Part shown: one piece after another, positions 11,001 to 17,902 of the stretch | Layout of the letters: the number at the start of each line of letters is the position of its first letter | Numbering within the stretch: the stretch's first letter is position 1 | Assembly (NCBI GenBank): GCA_964483785.1 | Contig: CAZACW010000005.1 | Span: 1-64,000 of the forward strand | Origin: JABDGZ01 sp964483785 | Lineage (GTDB): Bacteria > Omnitrophota > Gorgyraeia > Zapsychrales > Fredricksoniimonadaceae | Reading direction: 5' to 3' | DNA: 64,000 nucleotides | The notes under the pieces: generated by a model | Databases searched by the model: none | What the model was told of the DNA's origin: nothing | The model's input: the letters and a program-made list of their open reading frames with translations, nothing else | Program-made: the position numbers and the translations under genes

Positions 11001-12935
11001 GGCGTAACTGTTGATGATGCTGCTGTTGTTATTGCTGCGGCCGATCAGGCCGCCGACCTTGTCCGCCCCGCTGATATTGCCCGTGGCATAGCTGTTGGAC
11101 ACCGTGCTGTGGGTGGTGCTTTCACCGACTATGCCGCCGACATTGCTGCCGCCGCCGGTGACATTGGCCGTGACATAGGAGTTATCAATGATGCTGGAAT
11201 TATTGTCTCCGGTCAAGCCCCCTACGTAACTGCCCGAGGCCACAACCGAGCCGGTCACATAGACATTGGAGATGTACGTACCCAGGCCGTTATCAGTGGT
11301 AAGTCCACCCACAAAATCCGATCCGGTGATATTGACGCTGGTCAGCCCCAGATTTCTTACCGTGGCTGCCGACAATCCGTTGAAGAGGCCGGCGGATCCC
11401 GGGATATTTTCAAATAAATGGCTGATGGTAAAATTCCTGCCGTTAAAATTGATGCCGAGAGACCCATTCAGGGGGCTGAAACCTGTCCCGGAATTCCAGC
11501 TGGACGTTTCCGTGGCATCGATATTATTGGCGAGCACATAATAGGCGGCCAAATTCATGCTGTTGATAAACTGCAGGCCTCCCCGCACATTGGAATCCGC
11601 ATAAATGACATAGGGGTCGGAAGATGTCCCGGTCCCTTGCGTGCGGGAAAACAGCGCATGGAAATTCGTTTTCATCGTGGTGATGCCGAAGGAGGCGCCT
11701 GTTGAGGTGAAGGTCTCATTGGTCCCTGAGGAGGAATTCAAGGTCAATTGATTGACACCTGTGATATTGCCGTCCAAGGTGTCCACGTTGCTGTCGCCCG
11801 AGAGCGAGGCATCCAGGGTCAGGTTAAAATTGCCCCCGGCCAGATTATGCGCGTTCATCACCACTTCCCCGTTGTTCGTACCGCCGGAATCCGCCTGCAA
11901 AGTAGTGTCGCCGGTCAAATTTACATCACCCGTAAAATTGATGTTCGCCGCATCGGATATCACCCCCGCCACATTGCCCGAAATGTTTATAGCTTTGTCC
12001 AAATTGTCAAAACTGCTTTTCTCCACATTCAAAGTGCCGGTGGAATTGAAGGTATAACCCTTCTCTTTTAACTTGGAGGCCTCAATCGTGCCGGTATTGT
12101 CGATCCCTCCATCTGCTTTGAGCTCTATCACTCCATCCTGATTGACCGCCCGATTGGCCTCAATCACCCCGGAATTATTGACGATGCTCTTTAAGGTGGT
12201 CTTAAGCAAACTGGCTGTCATCTGGATACGGCCGCCATCCGCATTGATCGTGCCTTGATTGATGATCTGCCCTGCATCTTGGCCGCTGGAATCCGTCAAT
12301 TGCTTGGCCAGGCCTTGATTCACCACTAAATTGATCATTCCCCCCTGATCAAAGGACACGGTAATGTCCTGGCCTGAACCAAAGGCCACGGAGCCCATGT
12401 AGGCTGTGATGGTCCCGCCGTTTTTCACCTGGTCGGCAAGAAACACGACATAGCCGCCGTCCTTGACCTTGATATTAGCTTCATTCAGGATCTTGGCCAC
12501 ATCAGGGCCGTTGACCTTTTGAAAATTCAACTGGCCTGTCAAAAAAGCCTCATCCTGGATATTTAAGGTGGAAGCGATAAGCGACTGCACATTAATATTG
12601 GCGGAGGGAGCAATGTAGATCCCATTGGTATTGACCAAAACCACATTGCCTTGGGACAAAAGAGTGCCTAACCAATTGGTCTGCAAGCCGCTCGTGTCCC
12701 TTAAGAGCAGATCATGCGGACCGATAATGTCCACGATTTGATTGGCGGCAATGCTGGTATTGCCCTGCAATATGGCCTTGCCGTTGGTCTTGATGGTGGT
12801 GGTATCGCCGGATTGGCTGACCGAAGCGCTTCCGGATGTTACGGTTACGTCAAATGCCAAGGCCGGATGAATGGAAAAAACGAAGAAACAGAACAGGGTG
12901 AGAGAGGCGGAAAATTTTCTTAAGAATGATGCCAT
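2004..12935 (-). CDS. Giant GLUG-repeat exoprotein/adhesin of two-partner secretion (TpsA, filamentous haemagglutinin type)
   Basis: A 3,643-residue secreted protein. Residues 1-27 form a signal peptide (cleavage after HPALA). Residues 28 to about 290 are the FhaB-type TPS domain that TpsB recognises, with the family signature in the form VNTNGIYIAPSANINVQSLIAST. From about residue 430 the protein consists of seven large modules. Each opens with a (P)YLIYDVYGLQ / LANNIDA block, continues with several short GLUG-type units (VGGLVG...NSYATGNV) and closes with a PGGLIGNDD...NNWWYNA block. Between most modules lies a WTGSGNWS...AGNWS linker rich in glycine and asparagine. The last 130 residues follow a proline-rich stretch, lack the repeat pattern, and have a QEEINRQIEYLEGQ helix. 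Such proteins form long beta-helices used for adhesion or predation. The substrate or partner cell cannot be read from the sequence. The neighbouring tpsB, 12 bases downstream, makes the system complete. Confidence 0.93.
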   Translation of the reverse strand: MASFLRKFSASLTLFCFFVFSIHPALAFDVTVTSGSASVSQSGDTTTIKTNGKAILQGNTSIAANQIVDIIGPHDLLLRDTSGLQTNWLGTLLSQGNVVLVNTNGIYIAPSANINVQSLIASTLNIQDEAFLTGQLNFQKVNGPDVAKILNEANIKVKDGGYVVFLADQVKNGGTITAYMGSVAFGSGQDITVSFDQGGMINLVVNQGLAKQLTDSSGQDAGQIINQGTINADGGRIQMTASLLKTTLKSIVNNSGVIEANRAVNQDGVIELKADGGIDNTGTIEASKLKEKGYTFNSTGTLNVEKSSFDNLDKAINISGNVAGVISDAANINFTGDVNLTGDTTLQADSGGTNNGEVVMNAHNLAGGNFNLTLDASLSGDSNVDTLDGNITGVNQLTLNSSSGTNETFTSTGASFGITTMKTNFHALFSRTQGTGTSSDPYVIYADSNVRGGLQFINSMNLAAYYVLANNIDATETSSWNSGTGFSPLNGSLGINFNGRNFTISHLFENIPGSAGLFNGLSAATVRNLGLTSVNITGSDFVGGLTTDNGLGTYISNVYVTGSVVASGSYVGGLTGDNNSSIIDNSYVTANVTGGGSNVGGIVGESTTHSTVSNSYATGNISGADKVGGLIGRSNNNSSIINSYATGTASGTGRVGGLVGLNSNTSSIINSFATGVASSTGPAPGGLIGSYGNGTLTNNWWYNAVNVDGVGSGPQAGVTEAGAATDFYNPAHAVYNGATPWDFNFTWYTDGSTYPTFGVNPNTEIWTGSGNWSLAGNWSGGFVPLNTTSVLFNGSDVNDSTIDGGFAGVVANLKIDADYTGTVTQSVNLSIGGDYVQKGGGFASDTTKTFSTGNDFAYTGGTFNRFTGAGTALSPYLIYDVYGLQGMQGYLSSSFGLANNINATATSSWNLGTGFLPIGGVSNPFTGGFNGNNDTIDHLTIDNPAINNVGLFGYTTNAAVKNVGLTNALVTGGQGAIGGLIGYNKSTSVDNSYVTGAVVGSAFSSANVGGLIGTNFSSAVTNSHATDSVQGTDNVGGLIGTQTNSSSIDNSFATGNVTATDSTAGGLVGDNLNSSSVTNSHATGAVTGGGNAGGLIGSSSGGTVSNTYATGNVNGASYLGGLIGTSSSSIDNSYATGNVNGNINIGGLVGFNVTGSIINSYAIGSATGNGNVGGLVGWNLASSQILDAYATGVATSSGDTPGGLIGNDDGSNVLTNNWWYNAVNVNGVGNSAPAGVSEAGAASDFYSSLQAVYNGSNPWDQNFSWLFGGISYPTLGVNPNTDIWTGSGNWSVAGNWSRGIVPDNTVSVLFNGSDTNDATIDGGFAGLVANLKIDTGYTGTISQNTDLTVGGDYIQKNGAFVSDHTKAFSAGSSFAFSGGTFNRFSGAGTGGSPYLIYDVYGLQGMGGYLSSTFGLANNIDATSTSTWSGGTGFAPIGNSSQKFTGTLDGNNDTVSHLAIDLPLTGNVGLFGYLSHATVSRLSLTNVAITGGSTNVGGLAGNSNASSVANSNTSGTVNGGNQVGGLIGYTYLSTLDNSYSSVNVTASGNNAGGLVGQSASSSKVTNSHASGTVAGSNDAGGLIGTNSSSIVDNSYATGNVNGTNNLGGLIGNGTSSSIVSNSYATGTVTGSSYLGGLMGFNQNSSSIDNSYATGSVTGANLLGGLVGNNNASSIDNTYATGNVIGGNQLGGLVGLNTNSSSISHSYATGTTNGSADVGGLVGQNSFTNSISHSFATGVAASSGDIPGGLIGNDDASSALTNNWWFNGVNGAGVGNSAPAGVSQAGAASDFYSSVHAVYNGSNPWDQNYSWIFGGISYPTLGVNPNTDIWTGSGNWSVAGNWSRGIVPDNTISVLFNSGDTNNAAIDGAFAGLVANMKMDVGYTGTITQNANLTVAANFTQDNGAFVSDHTKTFSVGHSFTLNAGTFKRFTGSGTGGSPYLIYDIYGLQGMLGYLTSTFGLANNIDASSTSLWNMGAGFIPIGTGSNSFTGVFNGNSHTISNLFIDRPMSNKPVGLWGEIRQATIQNVGLTNVNVTGLWGVGALAGYVVNQNTIDNVYATGAVTGQGGEVGGLVGSIYSSTLDNSYTTANVTGHNREVGGLVGYGSNTTIDNSYAKGTVAGTDYVGGLVGGGYHYTMDNDYATGTVTATGVYVGGLLGYSGSNTTINTSYATGHVTGASYVGGLVGNIYHSHIDNAYATGNVTGSGSYVGGLVGNSYSNNVLDNTYATGTASGGAMVGGLVGRNRTSASIINSFATGAASSGGDTPGGLIGNDDGSNTLTNNWWYNAVNGVAVGNSAPAGVTQAAAFSDFFNPAHAVYTNAGPWDIAAATGHSWAMSGDNDAYPLLQFRYATTVTDDYQLQLMFLNLAGTYTLANAIDAADTLGWNSGLGFAPVGVSLPFTGTFAGGSHVIDNLYINRPAADNIGLWGQTNHAAIHDLGLTHVQISGHGSVGGLAGSLYANTTVDNAYTSGAVTGTASNTGGLVGNDTSSNISHSFSSSTVSGADKVGGLAGDNSSGNISDSYASGSVSGSGGNIGGLVGYNSSGHIDDSYAAGTVSGSSAVGGLAGYNGSGVLTNVFAIGVASSSGDTPGGLVGNDAGSNTWTNDWWYNATNAVGVGNTSPAGVAKALAASAFYDPTHPVFAIGSVGQWDIFTPVWDTYTNELPRLHYENHAGSLNPLWLGTTSTNFSTASNWSTNAVPGVGSIAIITNQANNPTLSANVTLADLLMGSGTFTQNGNLTLSNDFIQGGGAFVSDTTKTFTVGNSFSFQGGTFNRYTGAGTALSPYLIYDVYGLQGVGGYLGSYLKLNNNIDASTTSLWNNGAGFVPIGNNATPFTGHFDGNAKTVDSLFINRPGTNDVGFFGQTNAAAISRVGLTNVDITGHNNVGGLVGYSMNSSSIDNSYAAGSVSGNSLVGGLAGNNYHSTIDNSYASVLVTATANDIGGLVGYNGYHAAIDNVYATGNVSGTNGVGGLVGQNYFVSSIHHSYASGTATGSSHVGGLLGENILTSSVSNSFATGIAASSGDVPGGLIGNDDGSNTLTNNWWFNAANGAGVGNAAPAGVTQAAAAGDFDKPDQAVYGVGVVGGWDIFTPLWDTYTDALPHLHWENHAGHVYNVWVGTTSTDFATASNWSSGIAPVAASHVFIDHQANDPALSANTTLTDVLMGTGTLMQNADLTVTGNFIQDGGSVVSDHAKTFSANSFTLNGGTFNRYTGVGTAGNPYLIYDVYGLQAMADYLNSDFKLNSNIDATTTSSWNAGAGFMPVGNNITQFTGNLDGNSKIIDGLLINRPGTDDVGLYGVVNGSSLHDLGMTNAHITGQNAVGALAGLLYQNAQMDDVYAAGTVTATADSAGGLVGASLNHSVLANDYAKVDVTGNNFVGGLVGANAASTIQNAYATGSATGTAEVGGLVGGNSASSTVTNAFATGVAVSSGDVPGGLIGNDDASNTLTDNWWFNATNGAGVGNASPAGVSQAGAVSDFYGNGAGTGGAVYVSWDFTAAPVWDTITANYPLLHWEGLGPAPAPGPSPPPARLVSFSIQEEINRQIEYLEGQEHRDKAKIEILIYGYAVKPPDIFVGGEPYSPGAASLPIYWNEDSVVQADQANNIGNLTDLISNFPHLTAPEIKNDLKFPMVGNSDNMVQMNLVP
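7371..7560. repeat. Near-identical 190-base segment shared by two tpsA modules (mate at 9,003-9,191)
   Basis: The linker DNA at 7,371-7,560 is almost identical, without gaps, to 9,003-9,191, including a long identical run around GTATTGTCAGGCACAATGCC. Flanking module DNA is clearly more diverged, and the equivalent linker near 10,556 differs at many positions. This points to recent gene conversion or unequal exchange inside the array. Confidence 0.8.
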
Positions 12936-12944
12936 ACTATATAA

Positions 12945-12972
12945 AGTATAGCATTTACTTAAGGCTTGAAAA
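12945..12972 (-). promoter_or_regulatory. Candidate promoter of tpsA-tpsB, extended -10
   Basis: Read on the minus strand: -35 TTTTCA (12,967-12,972), 16-base spacer, TGC then -10 TATACT (12,945-12,950), and the ATG at 12,935 only nine bases further. Transcription would start one or two bases before the start codon, giving an almost leaderless mRNA. The -35 box is weak (4 of 6) but the extended TGn motif compensates. The DNA from -10 to ATG also forms an imperfect ATACT...AGTAT palindrome. Confidence 0.45.
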
Positions 12973-13003
12973 CAGTAAGTTTAAATTTTTTTAAATATTA
13001 AAA

Positions 13004-13030
13004 CCATCACAACCCCGGAGGTTGTGATGG
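13004..13030. repeat. 27-base palindromic repeat (family A), terminator-like
   Basis: CCATCACAAC and its reverse complement flank a CCCGGAG loop. On the minus strand a T-rich tract (TTTTAATATTT) follows, so it can act as the terminator of the gene ending at 13,007. It contains that gene's stop codon and encodes its last residues (PSQPPGL). The same unit makes up the inner part of the hairpin at 10-181. Confidence 0.7.
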
Positions 13031-14137
13031 TAATTTTTCGATAAAGGAAGGTTCGTAACGCTTCATGCGGTAAATCCATTGCCTGCGGCCATAGCTTTCC
13101 GGATGCATGGAATTTGATGAATCCTGAATTTCCGGATGATAATATTCCCAAACTATTTCCTTTTCAGGACTTATCTCAAAAGCCCTTCCCCTTTCAGATT
13201 CTGTGACCAGCACATTGCCATTGGATAATTTTTGCACATAGCCTTGGGACAGGGTGTAAAACCCCGGGGCCTTATATTGCCACTCGATCTTAAGGCTGAC
13301 CGGATCAAGCTCCAAGACCCTGGACCAGCCGCGGTAGCGGCCATTGTCAAAAATGAGCATCCGGCCATTGGGAAGCATGGTTGGCGCATGCTGGCCTTCC
13401 AGATGTCCGGCCATGTCCTTGGCAATGCATTTCCAGACGATCTCCTTGCTTTCCTGATCAAGAATAAAAATCATGCTCCCATGCCGGAAACTGATGAGCC
13501 AATTGCCTTCCCTGAACCGCTTGTCCCGAAGACCCAGGTCCGTCTTGGGCAAAAGCTGAAAAGAATTCAGACGGTAATAATCATACAAGCCGCCCCAGGG
13601 TGATCTGCTTTTGCGTGCCGGCGGTTCCGGCCAAAAGAACATCTTCGGTCTGTCCAGTTCAAGCATGGCATGGCATTTTTGAAAACTGGCCAAATGCTCC
13701 CAGGTGGAAAACCTGGATAATTCGCGGCCTTCAAGGTCGAATTCCACGATCGCGCAAAAATCCACGTCGCGGCCCTTGTAAACATGCATGTCCTTGGTCA
13801 AGGTGACAATGGTCTGGCCCGGCGTTAAAACGATGTCATGGTGCACGGGAAAATCCTGTTCCCAGATGATCTTATCCTTCCAGGTGTACAGGCCCCAGAC
13901 GCGCGACTCATACGCCTTCTGGGCCAGATAGCGGCCGTCGGGCAAAAGCAGGCCCAGATAGCGCGCCCCCCATTTCTTGATGACCTGGCCCTTGGCATCG
14001 ATCAAATGACCATCAAACAGATTATACCCTGGGGACATTTTGGCAGGCTGGCGCAAATGAGCTCCGGATAAAGCCGGGTCAAAGCGTGGTTCTTCCAACT
14101 CTTTTAATTTGGACCGTACCTGGTCAGCGAAAGACAT
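13007..14137 (-). CDS. ASST-like (arylsulfotransferase-family) beta-propeller protein, soluble paralogue
   Basis: A 376-residue protein without signal peptide or membrane segment. It shares its whole length with the C-terminal 350 residues of the next gene upstream (14,180-15,544). Both carry FDP.LSGAH near the start, PGYNL(F/Y)(D/E)G(H/R)LID, NWLISFRHGS, EG.HAP...(N/D)G...I(F/L)DNGRYR and LSQGYVQ.L.NGN(V/I)LVTE(S/A)E. These are the repeats and the HAP...DNG motif of the Arylsulfotran/PQQ-like propeller fold. Known ASST enzymes move sulfate between phenols and are usually periplasmic. The absence of an export signal here argues for another role, and the substrate is not readable. The last residues and the stop codon come from a palindromic repeat, so the original C-terminus may have been altered. 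Confidence 0.7.
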   Translation of the reverse strand: MSFADQVRSKLKELEEPRFDPALSGAHLRQPAKMSPGYNLFDGHLIDAKGQVIKKWGARYLGLLLPDGRYLAQKAYESRVWGLYTWKDKIIWEQDFPVHHDIVLTPGQTIVTLTKDMHVYKGRDVDFCAIVEFDLEGRELSRFSTWEHLASFQKCHAMLELDRPKMFFWPEPPARKSRSPWGGLYDYYRLNSFQLLPKTDLGLRDKRFREGNWLISFRHGSMIFILDQESKEIVWKCIAKDMAGHLEGQHAPTMLPNGRMLIFDNGRYRGWSRVLELDPVSLKIEWQYKAPGFYTLSQGYVQKLSNGNVLVTESERGRAFEISPEKEIVWEYYHPEIQDSSNSMHPESYGRRQWIYRMKRYEPSFIEKLPSQPPGL

Positions 14138-14159
14138 ATAAATTCCGTCCTGAAAATTA

Positions 14160-14187
14160 GGAAAATAGGGCGCTGTCCCCTATTTCC
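14160..14187. repeat. Palindrome covering the stop codon of the membrane-bound ASST-like gene
   Basis: GGAAAATAGGG (14,160-14,170) pairs, with one bulged A, with CCCTATTTCC (14,178-14,187) around CGCTGTC. The TAG stop of the gene at 14,180-15,544 lies inside the arm. The GGGGACAG core resembles the palindrome at 57,307-57,368. Confidence 0.55.
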
Positions 14188-15544
14188 CGATTAACGGGTC
14201 GATCCATTCCGTCGGGTAGCGGGTCATGCGGTAAATTTCCTGGCGCAGGCCCCATTTATCCTTGTCCGTCGAATTCTTGGCGTTCTGCTGGTCAGGGTGG
14301 TAAAACTCCCAGACGATTTTCTTGTCCGGCGTCAATTCAAAGACATGGCCTTCCTCAGCCTCGGTGACGAGGATGTTGCCGTTGGGCAGGACCTGTACAT
14401 ACCCTTGGGAGAGCGAATAGAATTTTTTGTCGCGGTACTGCCAAAGGATTTTTAAGGTCGCGGGGTCCAGTTCAATGATCCTCGACCATTTGCGGTAGCG
14501 GCCGTTGTCCAAGATCACGATATTGCCGTCGGCCATCATCACCGGCGCGTGCGGGCCTTCGAGGCGGTCCCTGACCTGATTGTCGACGGCGCTCCAAAGC
14601 ACATGATGGGTGTCCCTGTCCAAAATAAAGACCATGCTCCCGTGGCGGAAAGAAATCAGCCAATTGCCCGGATTAAAGGCCGGGTGCAGGCCCTGGCGGT
14701 CATTGGCCGGGATGATGGAGAGCGTGTTGAGATGATAATAATCGTAATGGCCGCCGAACACGCTTTGCTCCATGCGGTGCTCCTTGGGGATGGGAATGCT
14801 GGCCGGCATGTCTAATTCCAGCTTGCGGTGAAAGTGCTGGAATTCCTTTAAATGGTCCCAAATGGAAAAACGGTCAAGCTCTTGGCCCTGCTTGTCATAT
14901 TCCAAGATCACGTCAAACTCGACGTCGCGGCCGTTGTAGGGGTGCACCTCCTTGGTGAAGGTGATGACGGTATTCTGCGGGGTGAGCACCAGCTCGTGGT
15001 GGATGGGAAAATGCTTTTCCCAAACCACCTTGTCGTCCCAGGTGTAGCGGCCCCACAAGGGCGCCTCGTAATATTTCTGCGCGTAATAATCGCCGTTCTT
15101 GTCGATCACGCCCAAATAAATGCTCGACCATTGCTTGATGAAGCGGCCCTGATTGTCGATCAGGCGGCCTTCGTAAAGATTGTAGCCCGGCGCGACCCGC
15201 GCGGGATCCAGGATGTGCGCGCCCGAGAGTTTCGGGTCAAATTTGGCGATGGGCGGCTCATAGACGGCGCGATAAACCCAATATCCGGCCCCTGATAAGG
15301 CCAACAGGATGCCGAGAATGAAGACTATCCGGTGACGGCGCCATAACCAAATGATGTTTTTGCCCAGGATATTGCGGAAAAAATGAATGACGATGGCAGA
15401 AGCAAAGGCGAAGAGACTGCCGACAGCGGCGAGTATGGAGCTGATGAGATATCCGCCTGAGCCGGGATCGATATAGGCCCAGGCCCTGGTGCTGTCGCCT
15501 ATATAAAGTAGAAGGATGACTACGGCGGCTAAAACACGCATCAT
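14180..15544 (-). CDS. Membrane-anchored ASST-like beta-propeller protein
   Basis: A 454-residue protein. The first 25 residues form a hydrophobic signal or anchor (VLAAVVILLLYIG), followed by AYIDPGSGGYL and two further hydrophobic segments (about residues 33-58 and 72-91). The remaining 350 residues are an arylsulfotransferase-family propeller homologous to the gene that follows it in transcription order (13,007-14,137). The AYIDPG(S/T)G element is common at the N-terminus of bacterial membrane proteins linked to surface polymers. The propeller would sit outside the inner membrane. The two genes are separated by 42 bases and are a tandem duplication with a gain or loss of the anchor. Enzyme activity is not certain; a structural or sensing propeller is an alternative. 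Confidence 0.7.
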   Translation of the reverse strand: MMRVLAAVVILLLYIGDSTRAWAYIDPGSGGYLISSILAAVGSLFAFASAIVIHFFRNILGKNIIWLWRRHRIVFILGILLALSGAGYWVYRAVYEPPIAKFDPKLSGAHILDPARVAPGYNLYEGRLIDNQGRFIKQWSSIYLGVIDKNGDYYAQKYYEAPLWGRYTWDDKVVWEKHFPIHHELVLTPQNTVITFTKEVHPYNGRDVEFDVILEYDKQGQELDRFSIWDHLKEFQHFHRKLELDMPASIPIPKEHRMEQSVFGGHYDYYHLNTLSIIPANDRQGLHPAFNPGNWLISFRHGSMVFILDRDTHHVLWSAVDNQVRDRLEGPHAPVMMADGNIVILDNGRYRKWSRIIELDPATLKILWQYRDKKFYSLSQGYVQVLPNGNILVTEAEEGHVFELTPDKKIVWEFYHPDQQNAKNSTDKDKWGLRQEIYRMTRYPTEWIDPLIGK

Positions 15545-15554
15545 GACCTTTATT

Positions 15555-16901
15555 CTATGGCCTCACTCTCAAATGCGCAAGCCTATGATATTGAATCATG
15601 TCCTTCATGGCCTTTCCTGGTTCATGAATGGACCTTTCATAATCCGCACGGTTAAGATAGGCATCGGGAAAGGCCGGATAAAGGGCCATCACCCGGGTCC
15701 ATAATCTGCCGCTGTCCTGCCATAACGCGATTTGGCGCTGGCCGATGCAGAGTATCCAAATAAACCACGCCAGGGCCGCTGCGATAACGGCCTTTTTGAT
15801 CAAGACCTGCGCCCCTTTGTCCGCACACCATGCTTCCCAAATCCCGGCGAGCATCAGCACCAGGCCAAAAGACGGCAGATAAAAATAGCGGTCATAAATA
15901 ATGGATTCGCTTAACCCCACAAGATGCAGAAACGGCGCCATGGTCAGCAAAAACCAGGACAAGCCCAAAAAACTTCTTTGCCAGCCGATGTGATGCCTGC
16001 GTAAATAAAACAACCATGTGATCAAAAGTCCAGCCATGGAATACAAGAACAAATGCTTATGGACATAATAACGCATGGGATAAATACAGCTAAGGTCAGC
16101 CGGAGCAAAAAATTTTTGAATATAAATCCACAAAGCTTCGCTGGATAAATTCATCCGGGTGAATAAACCGGCATGATGCATCAGAAAGGTGGGCTTCTGC
16201 CCTCCGGGGCCGTGATAGGCCGCTTGCAAGGAAAGTTTGCCGAAATAGACAGCCAGAACAAGGTAAGGAGCTTTGCGAAAGACCTGGCCCCATCTGATTT
16301 TTCCATAACAATAATAATCTGTCGCCACCAAAACCAAAGGTAGGGACAGGGCCATTTGACTGTAGGATAACAAGGCCAATCCATACATGAGCAGGGTCGC
16401 TGCTCGGTATAATAATGGACGCGTTAAACGGCGCAGCCCCTGCACATAAATCAATAAAGTCATCAAAAAGAAAAAGGCGCCGACGGGATAATGGCCCGCG
16501 GTTACCCAGACCACCGGCTCGACAGCCATCGGATGAAGCCCAAATATCAAGGCCGCGGCCAGGGCCGCGCCCCTCATCAGGGTCAGGGACTCGACCAGCC
16601 CATACACCAAACCGGCATTCACGGCATGGAGCAGGACGCTGATCAAATGATATCCGGTCGGCTCAAGCCCCAGGCCTTTGTATTCCAAGGCCTGGATGGC
16701 CATGGACAAAGGCAAAAAACGGTGGTAATGGCCGCCCCAGAGATCCGCGCTCATGCGCTGCAAACCATGCCAGGAAAAATCCTGGGCCAGGGGGTTCTCT
16801 TTAAAAATATACGGATCGTCCCAATTGACAAAACCATTGCCCAGGCCAGGCAGGTAAAAAAGCAAAACCAGGACCGGGAGGATGAACTTGGCGTTATTCA
16901 T
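15555..16901 (-). CDS. Polytopic GT-C-fold membrane protein (PMT/TMTC-like glycosyltransferase candidate)
   Basis: A 448-residue protein with about ten hydrophobic segments. After the first membrane helix it has NGFVNWDDPYIFKENP, the acidic DD loop typical of GT-C enzymes that use lipid-linked sugars and are related to TMTC/O-mannosyltransferases. A WGGHYHRFLPLSM segment and GYHLISVLLHAVNAGLVYGL follow, a pattern also typical of that group. The C-terminal 50 residues resemble the first helices of a TPR (W.DSGRLW...YPAFPDAYLNRA) but stop short. Full-length relatives usually continue into many TPR units; a separate TPR protein is encoded at 18,090. I chose the ATG at 16,901 because upstream in-frame residues are polar and overlap the divergent gene. 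The acceptor is unknown. Confidence 0.65.
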   Translation of the reverse strand: MNNAKFILPVLVLLFYLPGLGNGFVNWDDPYIFKENPLAQDFSWHGLQRMSADLWGGHYHRFLPLSMAIQALEYKGLGLEPTGYHLISVLLHAVNAGLVYGLVESLTLMRGAALAAALIFGLHPMAVEPVVWVTAGHYPVGAFFFLMTLLIYVQGLRRLTRPLLYRAATLLMYGLALLSYSQMALSLPLVLVATDYYCYGKIRWGQVFRKAPYLVLAVYFGKLSLQAAYHGPGGQKPTFLMHHAGLFTRMNLSSEALWIYIQKFFAPADLSCIYPMRYYVHKHLFLYSMAGLLITWLFYLRRHHIGWQRSFLGLSWFLLTMAPFLHLVGLSESIIYDRYFYLPSFGLVLMLAGIWEAWCADKGAQVLIKKAVIAAALAWFIWILCIGQRQIALWQDSGRLWTRVMALYPAFPDAYLNRADYERSIHEPGKAMKDMIQYHRLAHLRVRP

Positions 16902-16990
16902 ATTGCTTTGGCGCGCAAATTTATGTAGAATTCGAAAAGCTGTTCCGGCTAAAATCCTACCATAAATCACCTCGTTTGAGGCCATTGTCT

Positions 16991-17902
16991 ATGATAAAAA
17001 ATACGCTTAAAAACTTAGTCCGGCGCTGGGGTCGTCTTTGCAATCTGGACCTTCAGGACAATCTCGAGAGGATCCGGCATGAAATCGAAGTTTCCAACAA
17101 TATCCTGATCGATGATTACATCCAAAAAAACCTCTTTGACGATCCCCGCTATGCCGACCCCAAAAAATTAAACCGCTACGAATTCCAGTACTTTTCCCAG
17201 CACGGGGAAGACGGCATGATCCAGGAAATTTTCCGGCGCATCGGGACCACCAACCGGTTCTTTGTTGAGTTTGGCATCGGCGACGGGAACATCGCCAACA
17301 CCACCTTCCTGCTTTTGTTAGGCTGGCAGGGCTGCTGGCTGGAAGGCAAGGAACAATACGTCCGCTCCATCCAAGAACAATTCAAATTCCTCATCGACCA
17401 AAACAAGCTCAAGGTAAAACAAGCCTTCATCTATGCCGAAAATATCGAAGATTTGCTCGGCTCCCTGTCCTGCCCCAAGGAACCTGATCTTTTGACCATT
17501 GATATCGACGGCAATGATTATTGGGTGTGGAAAGCGATCCAGAACTACCGGCCGCGCGTGGTGGTGCTGGAATATAACGCGATATTCCGGCCGCCGGTGG
17601 AATTTGTGGTCAAGTATGAGCCTAACAAGGTGTTTCCCATCACCAGCCATTTCGGGGCAAGCCTGAAATCTTTCGAATTGCTGGGCCGGGAGAAAGGCTA
17701 TTGCCTGGTGGGTAGCAATTTCACGGGGGTCAACACATTTTTGGTGAGGGAAGATCTGGTGAAGGACAAATTCCTGGAGCCGTTTACCGCCGAGGTCCAT
17801 TATGAACCGCCCCGCTATTACCTCTACAGGAAATTCGGGCATACCCGACGGGTGGGAGAATGGTGCGCCTGGTTGGAATCGAACCAACAGCCTAGACGTT
17901 AG
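16991..17902 (+). CDS. FkbM-like SAM-dependent methyltransferase domain protein
   Basis: A 303-residue protein. The segment SQHGEDGMIQEIF, then NRFFVEFGIGDGNIANTTFL (SAM-binding motif I region) and DLLTIDIDGNDYWVWKA (motif with acidic pair) fit the FkbM-like class that methylates sugars or lipids in surface polymers. The ATG at 16,991 has GAGG nine bases upstream and is preferred to a TTG at 16,976. It diverges from the GT-C gene, which suggests a joint role in glycan modification. The last 14 residues (CAWLESNQQPRR) are translated from the antisense strand of tRNA-Arg, and the stop lies inside that tRNA, so the natural C-terminus was probably truncated or extended by a rearrangement. The substrate is unknown. 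Confidence 0.7.
   Translation: MIKNTLKNLVRRWGRLCNLDLQDNLERIRHEIEVSNNILIDDYIQKNLFDDPRYADPKKLNRYEFQYFSQHGEDGMIQEIFRRIGTTNRFFVEFGIGDGNIANTTFLLLLGWQGCWLEGKEQYVRSIQEQFKFLIDQNKLKVKQAFIYAENIEDLLGSLSCPKEPDLLTIDIDGNDYWVWKAIQNYRPRVVVLEYNAIFRPPVEFVVKYEPNKVFPITSHFGASLKSFELLGREKGYCLVGSNFTGVNTFLVREDLVKDKFLEPFTAEVHYEPPRYYLYRKFGHTRRVGEWCAWLESNQQPRR

Noticed and set aside
2551..11500. Possible CRISPR array in the repeated DNA of tpsA
   Set aside because: The repeats are coding, degenerate and of irregular spacing; there are no identical 25-40 base units and no cas genes.
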